Assembly: GCA_020852055.1 (NCBI GenBank) | Contig: JADZBP010000101.1 | Location: 1 to 40,051 of the forward strand | Length of the DNA: 40,051 nt | Source: Candidatus Latescibacterota bacterium | GTDB taxonomy: Bacteria; Latescibacterota; UBA2968; UBA8231 | Direction of reading: 5' to 3' | Shown: piece after piece, positions 23,317 to 31,329 of the stretch | Position numbering within the stretch: position 1 is the first letter of the stretch | Layout of the letters: each line of letters opens with the position of its first letter | Program-made: the position numbers and the translations under genes | Notes under the pieces: generated by a model | The model's input: the letters and a program-made list of their open reading frames with translations, nothing else | What the model was told of the DNA's origin: nothing | The model's database searches: none

Positions 23317-25380
23317 ATGGACCAGCACAGCCAGCGATGGAATCAGCGCGCCTTCCGGCGGGCGGTCATCGACATGCACATCCCCGACTGGGACGAGCAG
23401 TTCCTCTCCCGCTTCGACGCCGACCAGTATGTGGCGCGCCTGGTCGAGGCGCGGGCCCAGTCGGTGGTGGCCTATGCCCAATCCCACGCGGGCCTCTTCA
23501 ACTATCCCACCAAGGTCGGCCGGCAGCACCGCGGTCTGCAGGGCCGCAATCTGCTGCAGGAACTCATCGAGCGCTGCCACGCCCGGCAGATCGCGGTGGT
23601 GGCCTACGTCAGCCTGATCTTCGACCGCTGGGCCGCCGACACCCACCCTGAATGGCGGATGCTCAACTGGGAGGGCAAGCCGCACGGCGAGGGCGGCCGG
23701 CACGGCCTGCTCTGCCCCAACTCCCCGTACCGCGAGTACGTGCGCGCCTTCACCGAGGAACTCTGCGCCGACTTCGAGTTCGAGGGGTTGCGTTTCGACA
23801 TGACCTTCTGGCCGGCGCTGTGTTATTGCGGCCACTGCCGGGCCCGCTTTGCCGCCGAGGTGGGCGGCGAATTGCCCACCACCGTCGACTGGCTCGATCC
23901 GCGCTGGGTGGCTTTCCAGCGGCGGCGCGAGGCCTGGCTGGCCGAGTTTGCCGGCGTGGCTACGGGGGCGGTGCGCCGCCTGCGGCCGGGGGTCACGGTC
24001 GAACACCAGTCCTCCACCTATCCGCTCGACTGGACCTTCGGGGCCACGGGACTCCTGGCGGCACAGAACGATTTCCTGCAGGGGGACTTCTACGGCGACG
24101 CCCTGCAGGGGTCCTTTGTGCGCAAACTGCTGGAGGATCTGAGCCCCTCCCGGCCCATCGGTTTCGAGACCAGCGCCGCAGTGGATCTGCGCAACCACAC
24201 GGCCATCAAATCCGCCCCGCTCCTGGAGGCCAAGGCGGCGGCCGCCATCGCCGACCATGCGGCCTTCATCTTCATCGACGCCATCGATCCCATCGGTACG
24301 GTCAATCCGTTGCCCCACCGGCGCATGGGGCAGATCTTCTCGGAGTTGGAGCCCTTGCACGCCCACCTGGGCGGCCGGCGGGTGCGCGATATCGCGGTGT
24401 ACTACAGCCCGGAGTCGAAGTTCAGCTTTGCCGGCAGCGGGCGGCAGGTAGCCGAGGCGGACCGCAGCGATGCCCACACTGAGAGCGCGGTGGCGGTCTG
24501 CCGGGTGTTGGGGGAGCACCACCTTCCCTATGGGGTGGTGACCAAGGCTTCGCTGTCGCGGTTGGATGGGGTGAGGGTGCTGGTGCTGCCCAATGTCTGT
24601 ATGATGGACGAGGAGGAGGTGGGGCTCATCCGCCGCTGGGTGGAAACCGGCGGGGCGCTCTACGCCAGCGGCTGGACCTCGCTGGTGGACAAGCAGGGCC
24701 ACCAGCAGCCGGACTTCATGCTGGCCGAGGTGTTCGGGGTCTCGCTGCGCCGGCCCGACTGGAAGGGGCACGAGCACTTCCTCGCGCCTACGGCGGCAGG
24801 GCAGGCTTTCTTTGGGGATTTCACCGCGCCCTATCCGGCCTTTGCCACCGGCATTGGCTTGGAGGTGGAGGCCCACGCTGGCGTCGAGATCCTGGCCACC
24901 ACCACCCGGCCCTGGCCGGCACCCGACCCCTCTCGGTTCTCCTCCATCCACAGCAACCCGCCCTGGGTGCCCACCGCCAACCCCGAGGTGGTGCACCATC
25001 GCTGCGGCAAGGGCCAGGTGATCTACTGCAGCAGCCCGCTGGAAAAGGTGGTGGGGCTGGGGGATACCCTGGCGGCCCTGCTGCGCGACCTCTGCCCGGC
25101 TCCCACCGTCGAGGCCGAGGCGCCGGCCTGCGTCGAGTTGACCCTCTTCCATCAGCCGGAGCGGGGGCGCTATGTGCTGAGCCTGGTCAATTTCCAGAAG
25201 GAGCTGCCCAATATTCCGGTGGAGGGCATCGAGGTGCGGCTGCGCTTGCCGCAGTTGTTGAAAAAGGCGGTGCTGCTGCCGGGCGGCCAGCAGGTGCCGC
25301 ATCGGGTCGACGGGGAGGTGTCCCGCCTGGTGGTGCCGCGCCTGGAGACCCTGGTGGTGCTGGCGCTGGAGGTGGCATAG
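23317..25380 (+). CDS. GHL6/GH42-like putative glycoside hydrolase
   Basis: This 687-residue protein has no signal peptide. The N-terminal half reads as a TIM barrel of the hypothetical glycosyl hydrolase 6 / GH42-related group: RQIAVVAYVSLIFDRWAADT, the GLLCPNSPYREYV segment, FEGLRFDMTFWP and the CYCGHCRARF Cys cluster (about 168-177). The second half looks like the class I amidotransferase-like middle domain of GH42 beta-galactosidases (RDIAVYYSPESKF, GVRVLVLPNVCMMDEEEV, WVETGGALYASGWTSL), then a beta-rich C-terminus (VVHHRCGKGQVIYCSSPLEK). It probably acts on an oligosaccharide in the cytoplasm, or is a non-catalytic relative. The catalytic acid cannot be fixed by eye. It is the last gene before a 454-base gap. 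Confidence 0.78.
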   Translation: MDQHSQRWNQRAFRRAVIDMHIPDWDEQFLSRFDADQYVARLVEARAQSVVAYAQSHAGLFNYPTKVGRQHRGLQGRNLLQELIERCHARQIAVVAYVSLIFDRWAADTHPEWRMLNWEGKPHGEGGRHGLLCPNSPYREYVRAFTEELCADFEFEGLRFDMTFWPALCYCGHCRARFAAEVGGELPTTVDWLDPRWVAFQRRREAWLAEFAGVATGAVRRLRPGVTVEHQSSTYPLDWTFGATGLLAAQNDFLQGDFYGDALQGSFVRKLLEDLSPSRPIGFETSAAVDLRNHTAIKSAPLLEAKAAAAIADHAAFIFIDAIDPIGTVNPLPHRRMGQIFSELEPLHAHLGGRRVRDIAVYYSPESKFSFAGSGRQVAEADRSDAHTESAVAVCRVLGEHHLPYGVVTKASLSRLDGVRVLVLPNVCMMDEEEVGLIRRWVETGGALYASGWTSLVDKQGHQQPDFMLAEVFGVSLRRPDWKGHEHFLAPTAAGQAFFGDFTAPYPAFATGIGLEVEAHAGVEILATTTRPWPAPDPSRFSSIHSNPPWVPTANPEVVHHRCGKGQVIYCSSPLEKVVGLGDTLAALLRDLCPAPTVEAEAPACVELTLFHQPERGRYVLSLVNFQKELPNIPVEGIEVRLRLPQLLKKAVLLPGGQQVPHRVDGEVSRLVVPRLETLVVLALEVA

Positions 25381-25405
25381 TGATTGGGTAGCGTGGTACG
25401 TGGGG

Positions 25406-25429
25406 GCAACGCCATCTATATGGTGTTGC
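25406..25429. repeat. Palindrome copy 1, stem GCAAC/GTTGC
   Basis: Arms GCAACGCCAT and ATGGTGTTGC are paired through a CTAT loop; nine Watson-Crick pairs plus one G-T position, which would be a wobble pair in RNA. The inner CCAT-CTAT-ATGG core is shared with copies 2 and 3. Confidence 0.75.
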
Positions 25430-25460
25430 ATGCATTCCGGTGCTTCTGAAGTCCCGGACC

Positions 25461-25486
25461 CGCGACACCATATAGATGGTGTCGCG
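25461..25486. repeat. Palindrome copy 2, stem CGCGAC/GTCGCG, inverted core
   Basis: Arms CGCGACACCAT and ATGGTGTCGCG give 11 perfect pairs. The loop is ATAG, the reverse complement of the CTAT loop of copies 1 and 3, so this copy is in the opposite orientation. The outer stem bases differ from copies 1 and 3 on both sides, keeping pairing. Confidence 0.8.
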
Positions 25487-25526
25487 TTGCGCACGTTTTG
25501 ATTATACCGCCCGGCAACCCAGCCCC

Positions 25527-25552
25527 CGCAGCACCATCTATATGGTGCTGCG
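25527..25552. repeat. Palindrome copy 3, stem CGCAGC/GCTGCG
   Basis: Arms CGCAGCACCAT and ATGGTGCTGCG give 11 perfect pairs with a CTAT loop, same orientation as copy 1. Start-to-start spacing from copy 2 is 66 bases and from copy 1 to copy 2 about 55 bases. Confidence 0.8.
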
Positions 25553-25834
25553 CCCACAGAAGCACCTCCAGGGCACTCCCACGTCCCTTGATCGCGAAGT
25601 CGAGACTGCAAGCGGCGGGGAGATGACCCCAGTGGGGTGGGCCGCGAGGGTTAGCGCAGCGGCAGGTGGGGGGATTCGCTTGTCAAGAGTGGCTGGGTAG
25701 GGAAGGACGCGGGAGGGGATGCGGGGAGAGCGGAGCGAAGCGAGCAGGGTGGCAAGTCAGCGCCTTGGGAAAGGCAGGAGTGGGTCGCTCACCGACGCGA
25801 TATTGCTGGTACCGCCATTTTCAGGAGATCTCCC

Positions 25835-27940
25835 ATGACTACCAAGCATCTTGTTCTCGAAAACACCGCCTATCGCCTCGCTGTATCGGTGGAGGCTGAT
25901 GGGGTGCAGTTGCAGTTGCGCGACAAAGCCATGGATTTCGATCTGGCAGCAGGACCGGTATTGTACCGGGCAGCGCGGGTGAGGGCCGAGGGCACCTTGG
26001 TGGTGCGCCGGCTGGAGGGTGCGGCGGTGGCCGCCGAGGGGCGGACCCTGCGTATCAGCGGGACCCTGGCCGGGCTGCGGCTGGAGCATACCCTGCATCT
26101 GCCCGTTGAACAGGGGGTACTGGAAGAGCGGGTGGTGGTGCACAATCCGGGGAGCGAGGTGGCGAAGCTCGAAGACTTTGCCGTGGGTCTCTGTCGGCGC
26201 CTGACCGATGACGTGGGCGGGGTGCTGCCCGAGCTGCGGGACGACCGGGTGGTGGCTCTGCCTTTCCGCCACAGCCCCACCGATCCGGCCGACTTCGATC
26301 TGGACTTCTCCTTTGCCCAGCTGCTGCAGCGGCCCGGCCGCGAGCACCGGGTGAACCAGTGGCCGCCCACCTGGCTGCGCTACGGCCAGGTGCCGGCCCG
26401 GCACTGGGCTGCGGAGGGTTGGGCCTGGACGAGGGGCGATCACACCCTCGCCTGCCTCAAGTTCAACCAGGAGGTGATGGAGTTGTGCCTGCTGGGTATC
26501 GAGGCGGAGGCGGATGGGGTGTGGCTGCGCCTGGGCGGGGCGGGTCTTTGCGCCGGCGACCCCGAGGCCCTGGCCAGCCTGCAGCCGGGCCAGACCCTGG
26601 CCCTGGGCCTGACCCGCTACGAAACGGTGCGCGGTCCCTATACTGCGGCCAGTTACGCCTTCCGCGCCTTCCTCGACCAGCAGGGCTGCCGTTTCCCCGC
26701 TGGCTTCAATCCGCCGGTGCACTGGAACGAACTCTACGACAATCCCGAGTGGAACCTGGCCAGTCCGGGCACCCCGGTGGCCCCGCGTATGACCCGGCCC
26801 CAGACCTATACCCGGTTATTGTTGGAGGAGGAGGCCCGCAAGGCCCGCGAGTACGGCTGCGAATCCCTGTACCTCGATCCGGGCTGGGACACGGACTTCG
26901 GCACCCTGCAGTGGGGCGAGCAATGGCTGGGGCCGCGCCGCGCATTCGTCGAACACATCCGCCGCGAGTACGGGCTGGGGGTGTCCTTACACTGCCCGCT
27001 GGCGCCCTGGGCTTCCAGCGACGGGCGGGGGGTGAACTCATGGCCGCGCGAAGCGCTGCAGATGGGCCCGGACGGCAAGATTCAGGAGGGTTATCTCTGC
27101 CTGGCCTCGCAGCAGTACCTCGACGAGGCGGCCCGCCGGCTTTTGGGCCACTGCGATGACGGGGTGGTCTATCTGATGTTCGACGGCAACTGGTGGAACG
27201 GGGGCTGCTGGCACCCGGACCACGGCCACCCGGTGCCCTGCGGCCGCGAGGATCACATGCGCGCCCAGGTGGAACTGGCCCGCCGCGTACATGCCCGGCA
27301 TCCGCAGGTGATCATCGAGATGCACGACATGATCACCGCCGGCTCCAACCGCCGCTACACCCCGGTCTACTACAAATACGGCCTGCCCGGCAGCTACGAC
27401 GACAACTGGGGTTTCGAGCTGATGTGGCAGCCCATGGAGGATATCCTCAGCGGCCAGGCCCGCACCCTCTACTACTACAATCTGGGTTGCAATATCCCCC
27501 TGTACCTGCACATCGACCTGCGCGACGACAATATCCACTGCGTGGTGCTGTGGTGGTACGCCTCCACCTGCCGGCACCTCGGGATCGGCGGCACCCACCC
27601 CAACCCGGCGGTGGCCCAGGCGCAGCGGGTGGCCATGGCCCAGTACCGCCAGTTGGCCCGCTTCTTCAAGGAGGGGGAGTTCTACGGCATGAGCGAAGAG
27701 ATCCACGTACACGTCTTGCCCGCCGAGCACGCCCTGGTGGTCAATCTCTTCAATCTCTCCGACCAGCCGCGCACGGTCAGCGGGCAGATCGAGGTCGCGC
27801 GCCTGGGCCTGGACCCGGACCGCTGGTACCATCCGGGCAAAGGGTGTTCCTTCGACCGCCAGGCCGGCTGCCTGCGGGTGAGCCGCCATCTGCCGGCCTG
27901 GGGCGCCGAGGTGCTCGAAGTGCGCCAGGGCCCGGCCTGA
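25835..27940 (+). CDS. GH36/GH27-like alpha-galactosidase-type protein
   Basis: This 701-residue protein without signal peptide resembles clan GH-D (alpha-galactosidase/melibiase) enzymes. It has a beta-sandwich N-terminal domain (residues 1-290), a TIM barrel and a small C-terminal beta domain (EHALVVNLFNLSDQPRTV). Barrel motifs include YGCESLYLDPGWDTDFG (about 340-356), VYLMFDGNWWNGG with candidate nucleophile Asp450, QVIIEMHDMI (about 491-500) and the late DNIHCVVLWWYA strand. AGGAGATCTCCC stands before the ATG. It is followed 20 bases later by the WbsX-like gene. The assignment to a fold is fairly safe; substrate (alpha-galactoside, or another hexoside) is not known. Confidence 0.72.
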   Translation: MTTKHLVLENTAYRLAVSVEADGVQLQLRDKAMDFDLAAGPVLYRAARVRAEGTLVVRRLEGAAVAAEGRTLRISGTLAGLRLEHTLHLPVEQGVLEERVVVHNPGSEVAKLEDFAVGLCRRLTDDVGGVLPELRDDRVVALPFRHSPTDPADFDLDFSFAQLLQRPGREHRVNQWPPTWLRYGQVPARHWAAEGWAWTRGDHTLACLKFNQEVMELCLLGIEAEADGVWLRLGGAGLCAGDPEALASLQPGQTLALGLTRYETVRGPYTAASYAFRAFLDQQGCRFPAGFNPPVHWNELYDNPEWNLASPGTPVAPRMTRPQTYTRLLLEEEARKAREYGCESLYLDPGWDTDFGTLQWGEQWLGPRRAFVEHIRREYGLGVSLHCPLAPWASSDGRGVNSWPREALQMGPDGKIQEGYLCLASQQYLDEAARRLLGHCDDGVVYLMFDGNWWNGGCWHPDHGHPVPCGREDHMRAQVELARRVHARHPQVIIEMHDMITAGSNRRYTPVYYKYGLPGSYDDNWGFELMWQPMEDILSGQARTLYYYNLGCNIPLYLHIDLRDDNIHCVVLWWYASTCRHLGIGGTHPNPAVAQAQRVAMAQYRQLARFFKEGEFYGMSEEIHVHVLPAEHALVVNLFNLSDQPRTVSGQIEVARLGLDPDRWYHPGKGCSFDRQAGCLRVSRHLPAWGAEVLEVRQGPA

Positions 27941-27960
27941 GTTCTGGAAAAGGGGGAATG

Positions 27961-29073
27961 ATGAAGCCACCCTGCGATATCGCCGCCTACTACTGGCCGG
28001 CGTACCACGACGAGCCGCGCTGGCGGCGTTTTATGCCCGAGGGCGAAGGGGAGTGGCAGACCATCCGCCAGGCCCGGCCCAAGTTCCCCGGCCACTGGCA
28101 GCCCCGCGTGCCGCTGTGGGGCTATGGCGACGAGGCCGACCCAGAGGTGATGGCGCAGAAGATCGCGGCCGCAGCCAGCCACGGGGTCAATGTTTTTATT
28201 TTTGATTGGTACTGGTACGAGAATCAGCCCTTCCTCGAAGAGGCCCTCAGCCGGGGTTTCCTCGGGGCGAAGAACAACGACCAGTGCCGCTTCTTTGTCA
28301 TGTGGGCCAACCACGACGCCAGCACCCTGTGGGATCTGGACGCCTCCCACGAGTATAAACTCGTCTGGCCGGGGGCGGTGGACCGGGCGGCCTTCGAGGC
28401 GGCCACCAACCGGCTGATCGAGCGTTTCTTCGGCCATCCCTCCTATTACTGTATCGAAGGCAAGCCGGTGCTCTCGATCTACGAGATCGGCACCCTGATC
28501 AAGGGACTGGGCGGGCTGGAGGCCACCCGCGAGGCCCTCGACGGGCTGCGCGAGCGGGTGCGCCGGGCTGGCTTCCCTGGCCTGCACTTGCAGGCCATCC
28601 TGTGGGGGAATATCCCCGCCTCCCTGAGCATGGTGCCGGGAGACCGCACCCAGACCCAGGGCCACACCCTGCGCCAGCTGGGCTTCGACAGCCTCACCAA
28701 TTACCAGTGGTGCCACTACGTGCGGCCGCAGGGGCCGTACGCAGAGTGGGGCGAGACCGCCATCGCCGCGTGGGGGAAATGGGCCGGCGAGTTCTCCATC
28801 CCCTTCTATCCACATGTCTCCATCGGCTGGGACACCAACCCCCGTTTCAAGGAGGCGTTGCAGGATTTGGTGACGGGCAGCACCCCGGAGCTTTTCGGCG
28901 CTTTCCTGCGCCGGGCCATGCGTTTTGTCGAAGACGGCAAGTTGTCGCCGCGCCTGATCACGGTGAACAGTTGGAACGAGTGGAGTGAGAGCAGTTACCT
29001 CGAACCCGACACCGTGTACGGCATGCAGTATCTCGAAGCCGTGCGCGCGGCCCTCGCGCAGGGGCCGGCCTAA
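27961..29073 (+). CDS. WbsX family protein (GH99-like)
   Basis: This 370-residue protein begins with the WbsX hallmark IAAYYWPAYHDEPRWRRF and continues with MAQKIAAAASHGVNVFIFDW, WYWYENQPFLEEAL, FFVMWANHD, YCIEGKPVLSIYEI and the C-terminal RLITVNSWNEWSESSYLEPD, the conserved NEWxE motif. WbsX proteins were first named as glycosyltransferases but resemble GH99 endo-alpha-mannosidase-type TIM barrels, so a glycosidase role is plausible here. Two adjacent ATGs (27958 and 27961) follow AGGGGG; the second has the better spacing. It is the last gene of the carbohydrate block; its stop codon lies inside the A run of the terminator for the convergent gene. Confidence 0.88.
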   Translation: MKPPCDIAAYYWPAYHDEPRWRRFMPEGEGEWQTIRQARPKFPGHWQPRVPLWGYGDEADPEVMAQKIAAAASHGVNVFIFDWYWYENQPFLEEALSRGFLGAKNNDQCRFFVMWANHDASTLWDLDASHEYKLVWPGAVDRAAFEAATNRLIERFFGHPSYYCIEGKPVLSIYEIGTLIKGLGGLEATREALDGLRERVRRAGFPGLHLQAILWGNIPASLSMVPGDRTQTQGHTLRQLGFDSLTNYQWCHYVRPQGPYAEWGETAIAAWGKWAGEFSIPFYPHVSIGWDTNPRFKEALQDLVTGSTPELFGAFLRRAMRFVEDGKLSPRLITVNSWNEWSESSYLEPDTVYGMQYLEAVRAALAQGPA

Positions 29074-29104
29074 AAAAACCGGCGGCCCCCGGAGGGACCG
29101 CCGG
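29072..29104 (-). terminator. Rho-independent terminator for the flavin reductase gene
   Basis: On the minus strand the stem CCGGCGG (29104-29098) pairs with CCGCCGG (29085-29079), with a further GGG/CCC inner pairing, followed by seven T residues (29078-29072). The T run overlaps the TAA stop codon of the plus-strand WbsX-like gene. Confidence 0.8.
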
Positions 29105-29129
29105 CAATGCCCATCCTGCGGCTCCGGAT

Positions 29130-29633
29130 TCAGCCCCCGTAGAACACCTTTTCTCCCAGGTCCTTCAGCCAGAGGGTGGCCTCGTCGGCCCGGCCTGCCG
29201 GTTGCTGGCACACCCCGGCGTCCACCACCTCACCCACTATCGCCGAATGATCGCCGTGTTTGAGGATCTGCACCACCTTGCACTCGACGAAGGCCGGGGC
29301 GTTGTCGAGCAGGGGCGCGCCGGTGGAGCCGGAGTGGAAGGGCTCACCGCCGATGGTCTGGCCCTCGCGTTCCACCGGTTTGAAGAAGGCGAAGGCCAGC
29401 CCTCCCTGGCCCTTGCCCAGCACGTTGAGGGCAAAGATGCCGGATTCCTCGATCAGGCTGTGGGCCAGCGAGTCGGCCTTGACCCCCACCACCACCAGGG
29501 GCGGTTTGAAGGAGGTCTGGGTGACCCAGTTGACCGCCGCCGCCGAGATCCGGCCGTCATTGGTGGCAGAGGTCAGCACGTACAGGCCGTAGGGGATCAT
29601 GCGCAGGGCGGTTTTTTTGGCTTCGGGGTCCAT
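29130..29633 (-). CDS. Flavin reductase-like FMN-binding protein
   Basis: This 167-residue protein has the flavin reductase-like (split-barrel FMN-binding) fold: IPYGLYVLTSATNDGRISAA, VNWVTQTSFKPPLVVVGVK, SLAHSLIEESGIFALNVLG, APAFVECKVVQILKHGDHSA and IVGEVVDAG. Relatives supply reduced flavin to a partner or act as small NAD(P)H:FMN oxidoreductases. The C-terminal part (GRADEATLWLKDLGEKVFYGG) may be a short extension. The ATG at 29633 has a GGAGCGCAACC leader and matches the family's length; longer in-frame starts run antisense through the deacylase gene. It diverges from the deacylase gene 82 bases away and has its own terminator, so it is monocistronic. No partner monooxygenase is in the window. 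Confidence 0.88.
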   Translation of the reverse strand: MDPEAKKTALRMIPYGLYVLTSATNDGRISAAAVNWVTQTSFKPPLVVVGVKADSLAHSLIEESGIFALNVLGKGQGGLAFAFFKPVEREGQTIGGEPFHSGSTGAPLLDNAPAFVECKVVQILKHGDHSAIVGEVVDAGVCQQPAGRADEATLWLKDLGEKVFYGG

Positions 29634-29648
29634 GGTTGCGCTCCGTAG

Positions 29649-29677
29649 TTGAGAGGAGGGGGAACAACCTGTATAGT
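29649..29677 (+). promoter_or_regulatory. Promoter for the deacylase gene, TTGAGA-N17-TATAGT
   Basis: A -35 box TTGAGA (29649-29654) and a -10 box TATAGT (29672-29677) are spaced by 17 bases, giving an expected start near 29684 and a leader of about 32 bases before the GTG at 29716. It lies in the divergent gap with the flavin reductase gene. Confidence 0.6.
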
Positions 29678-29715
29678 ACAGCAAAAGCCGCAGGCAAAAA
29701 AGCGAGGAAAAACCC

Positions 29716-31320
29716 GTGTATGATCTCCTGATCCGCAATGGCCGGCTCATCGACGGCACCGGCAGCCCCTGGTTCGCCGGCGACGTGGCCCTGCAGGAGG
29801 GCCGCATCGCCGCCATCGGCAAGCTGGGTGAGAGCGCCGCCCGCCGCACCATCGACGCCGCCGGCCTGATCGTCTGCCCCGGCCTCATCGACATGCACAC
29901 CCACTCGGACCTCACCCTGCTGGTCGAGGGCTTGGCCCCCAGCACCCTGGCCCAGGGCATCGCCACCCAAATCATGGGCAACTGCGGCATCTCAGCGGCG
30001 CCCACCCGCGCCCACCAGTTCTACTACGGGGCCCTGGACCCGGCGATGACCCGCGGGCTGGAGTGCGATTGGACCACCATGGGGGAATACCTGGCCCGGC
30101 TGGAGAGCCAGGGGGTGGGCACCAATGTGGCGACGTTGGTGGGGCACGGCAATATCCGGGTGGCGGCCATGGGGTACGAGGACCGGCCCGCCACCCCGGC
30201 CGAGTTGGAGCGGATGCGGGAGCTGACAGCTCAGGCCATGGCGCAGGGGGCAATGGGGCTCTCCTCGGGGCTGGCGTACGCGCCGGGGCCGTACGCCCCG
30301 CTGGCCGAACTCGTCGAGCTGGGCAAGGTGGTGGCCGGGCACGGGGGGATCTACACCTCCCACATCCGCAACCAGACCGAGGGCATCGCCGCCGCGGTGC
30401 AGGAGGTGATTGCGGTGGGGGAGGAAGGAGGGCTGCCGGCCCACGTCTCCCACATGCAGCCGGGCGCGCCCATGCACGGGGCCACGGCTAGGCTCCTGCA
30501 GACCATCGAGGCGGCGCGGGCGCGCGGGGTGGACCTCAGCTGTGATGCCATCCCCTACACCATCGGCAGCACCACCCTCAAATCCATGCTGCCGCCCTGG
30601 GCCTGCGCCGGGGGCGACGGGGAGTTGATGCAGCGCCTGCGCGACCCGGAAACGCGCCGCCGCATCATCGCCGACACCATGCAGTTCGGGGCGGAGAGCG
30701 GCGGCTCGCGCAAGCGCACCCTGATCAAGGAAGGCAAGTGGGAGTTGATCTGGCTGGGCAGCGCCGAGAAGAACCTCGCGCTGGTGGGGAAGAGTTTTGC
30801 CCAGATCGGGCAGCTGCGACAGCAGGACCCGCACGAAGCCCTGCTGGATATCCTGTTGGAGGAGGAGGGCCGGCCCTGGATGCTGGCCCAGGACGTGTCG
30901 GAGGAGGACTTCGCCAATATCGCCCGCCATCCGGTGGGCGGGGTGATCTCCGACGGTTTCTCGCTGATCCCCCAGGGGGTGCTGGCCGAGGGCAAACACC
31001 ACCCGCGCTCCTACGGGGCCTTTCCCTATTTCCTGCGCCGCTTCGTGCGCGAGCAGGGCCTGCTCACCTGGGAGGCGGCCATCCACAAACTCACCGGTTT
31101 TGCCTCCAGCCGCTTCCGCCTGGCTGGGCGCGGGCTGCTGCGCGAGGGTTGCTGGGGGGATGTGCTGGTCTTCGACCCCGAGCGCATCGCCGAGACCGCC
31201 AGTTTCGACGATCCGTACCGCTATCCGGTGGGTATCGAATACCTGCTGGTCAACGGCGAGGTGGCGGTGGAACGGGGGCAGGTGCAGAGCAGGCGGGCGG
31301 GACGGGTGCTGCGGGGCTGA
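29716..31320 (+). CDS. N-acyl-D-amino-acid deacylase (D-aminoacylase)
   Basis: This 534-residue amidohydrolase-superfamily enzyme starts at GTG. The metal-binding HxH is His61/His63 in LIDMHTHSDLT, and the family-specific cysteine is Cys90 in MGNCGIS, a bridging ligand in characterised D-aminoacylases. Other motifs are GAMGLSSGLAYAPGPYAPL, YTSHIRNQTEG, LPAHVSHMQ, VDLSCDAIPYT, GVISDGFSLIPQG and the terminal GCWGDVLVFDPERIA. It would hydrolyse N-acyl-D-amino acids, peptides or dihydropyrimidinase-like substrates with zinc in the cytoplasm. Such enzymes are multicopy in many uncultivated lineages, often with uncertain substrate. It is driven by its own promoter and ends nine bases from the convergent HTH-LamG-HAD gene. 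Confidence 0.88.
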   Translation: MYDLLIRNGRLIDGTGSPWFAGDVALQEGRIAAIGKLGESAARRTIDAAGLIVCPGLIDMHTHSDLTLLVEGLAPSTLAQGIATQIMGNCGISAAPTRAHQFYYGALDPAMTRGLECDWTTMGEYLARLESQGVGTNVATLVGHGNIRVAAMGYEDRPATPAELERMRELTAQAMAQGAMGLSSGLAYAPGPYAPLAELVELGKVVAGHGGIYTSHIRNQTEGIAAAVQEVIAVGEEGGLPAHVSHMQPGAPMHGATARLLQTIEAARARGVDLSCDAIPYTIGSTTLKSMLPPWACAGGDGELMQRLRDPETRRRIIADTMQFGAESGGSRKRTLIKEGKWELIWLGSAEKNLALVGKSFAQIGQLRQQDPHEALLDILLEEEGRPWMLAQDVSEEDFANIARHPVGGVISDGFSLIPQGVLAEGKHHPRSYGAFPYFLRRFVREQGLLTWEAAIHKLTGFASSRFRLAGRGLLREGCWGDVLVFDPERIAETASFDDPYRYPVGIEYLLVNGEVAVERGQVQSRRAGRVLRG

Positions 31321-31329
31321 AGAGGGGCC

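Larger units (their letters stand above)
25381..25834. other. Intergenic region with three palindromes, no gene seen
   Basis: The 454-base gap interrupts an otherwise tightly packed glycosidase operon. It holds three related palindromes (25406-25429, 25461-25486, 25527-25552), listed separately. The remaining 280 bases contain short GA-rich and purine-rich stretches (such as AGCGGAGCGAAGCGAGC near 25729-25745) but no convincing coding frame, tRNA or terminator. AGGAGATCTCCC precedes the next ATG at 25835. The region may hold a second promoter for the GH36-like and WbsX-like genes. Confidence 0.6.

Noticed and set aside
25406..25552. Palindromes as a CRISPR array
   Set aside because: Only three units, one inverted, with different outer stems and unequal spacing; no cas genes in the window.
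22927..25611. 894-codon open frame on the minus strand
   Set aside because: It is antisense to the cupin and GHL6-like genes, which have clear motifs; its translation is a low-complexity G/A/Q/H/R-rich string typical of GC-rich shadow frames.
25476..25700. 74-codon open frame in the glycosidase gap
   Set aside because: It runs through a palindrome, has no ribosome site and no recognisable composition; treated as non-coding.
27193..27960. Long in-frame extension upstream of the WbsX-like gene
   Set aside because: It overlaps the GH36-like gene in another frame and has shadow composition; the ATG at 27961 follows AGGGGG and starts the family N-terminus.
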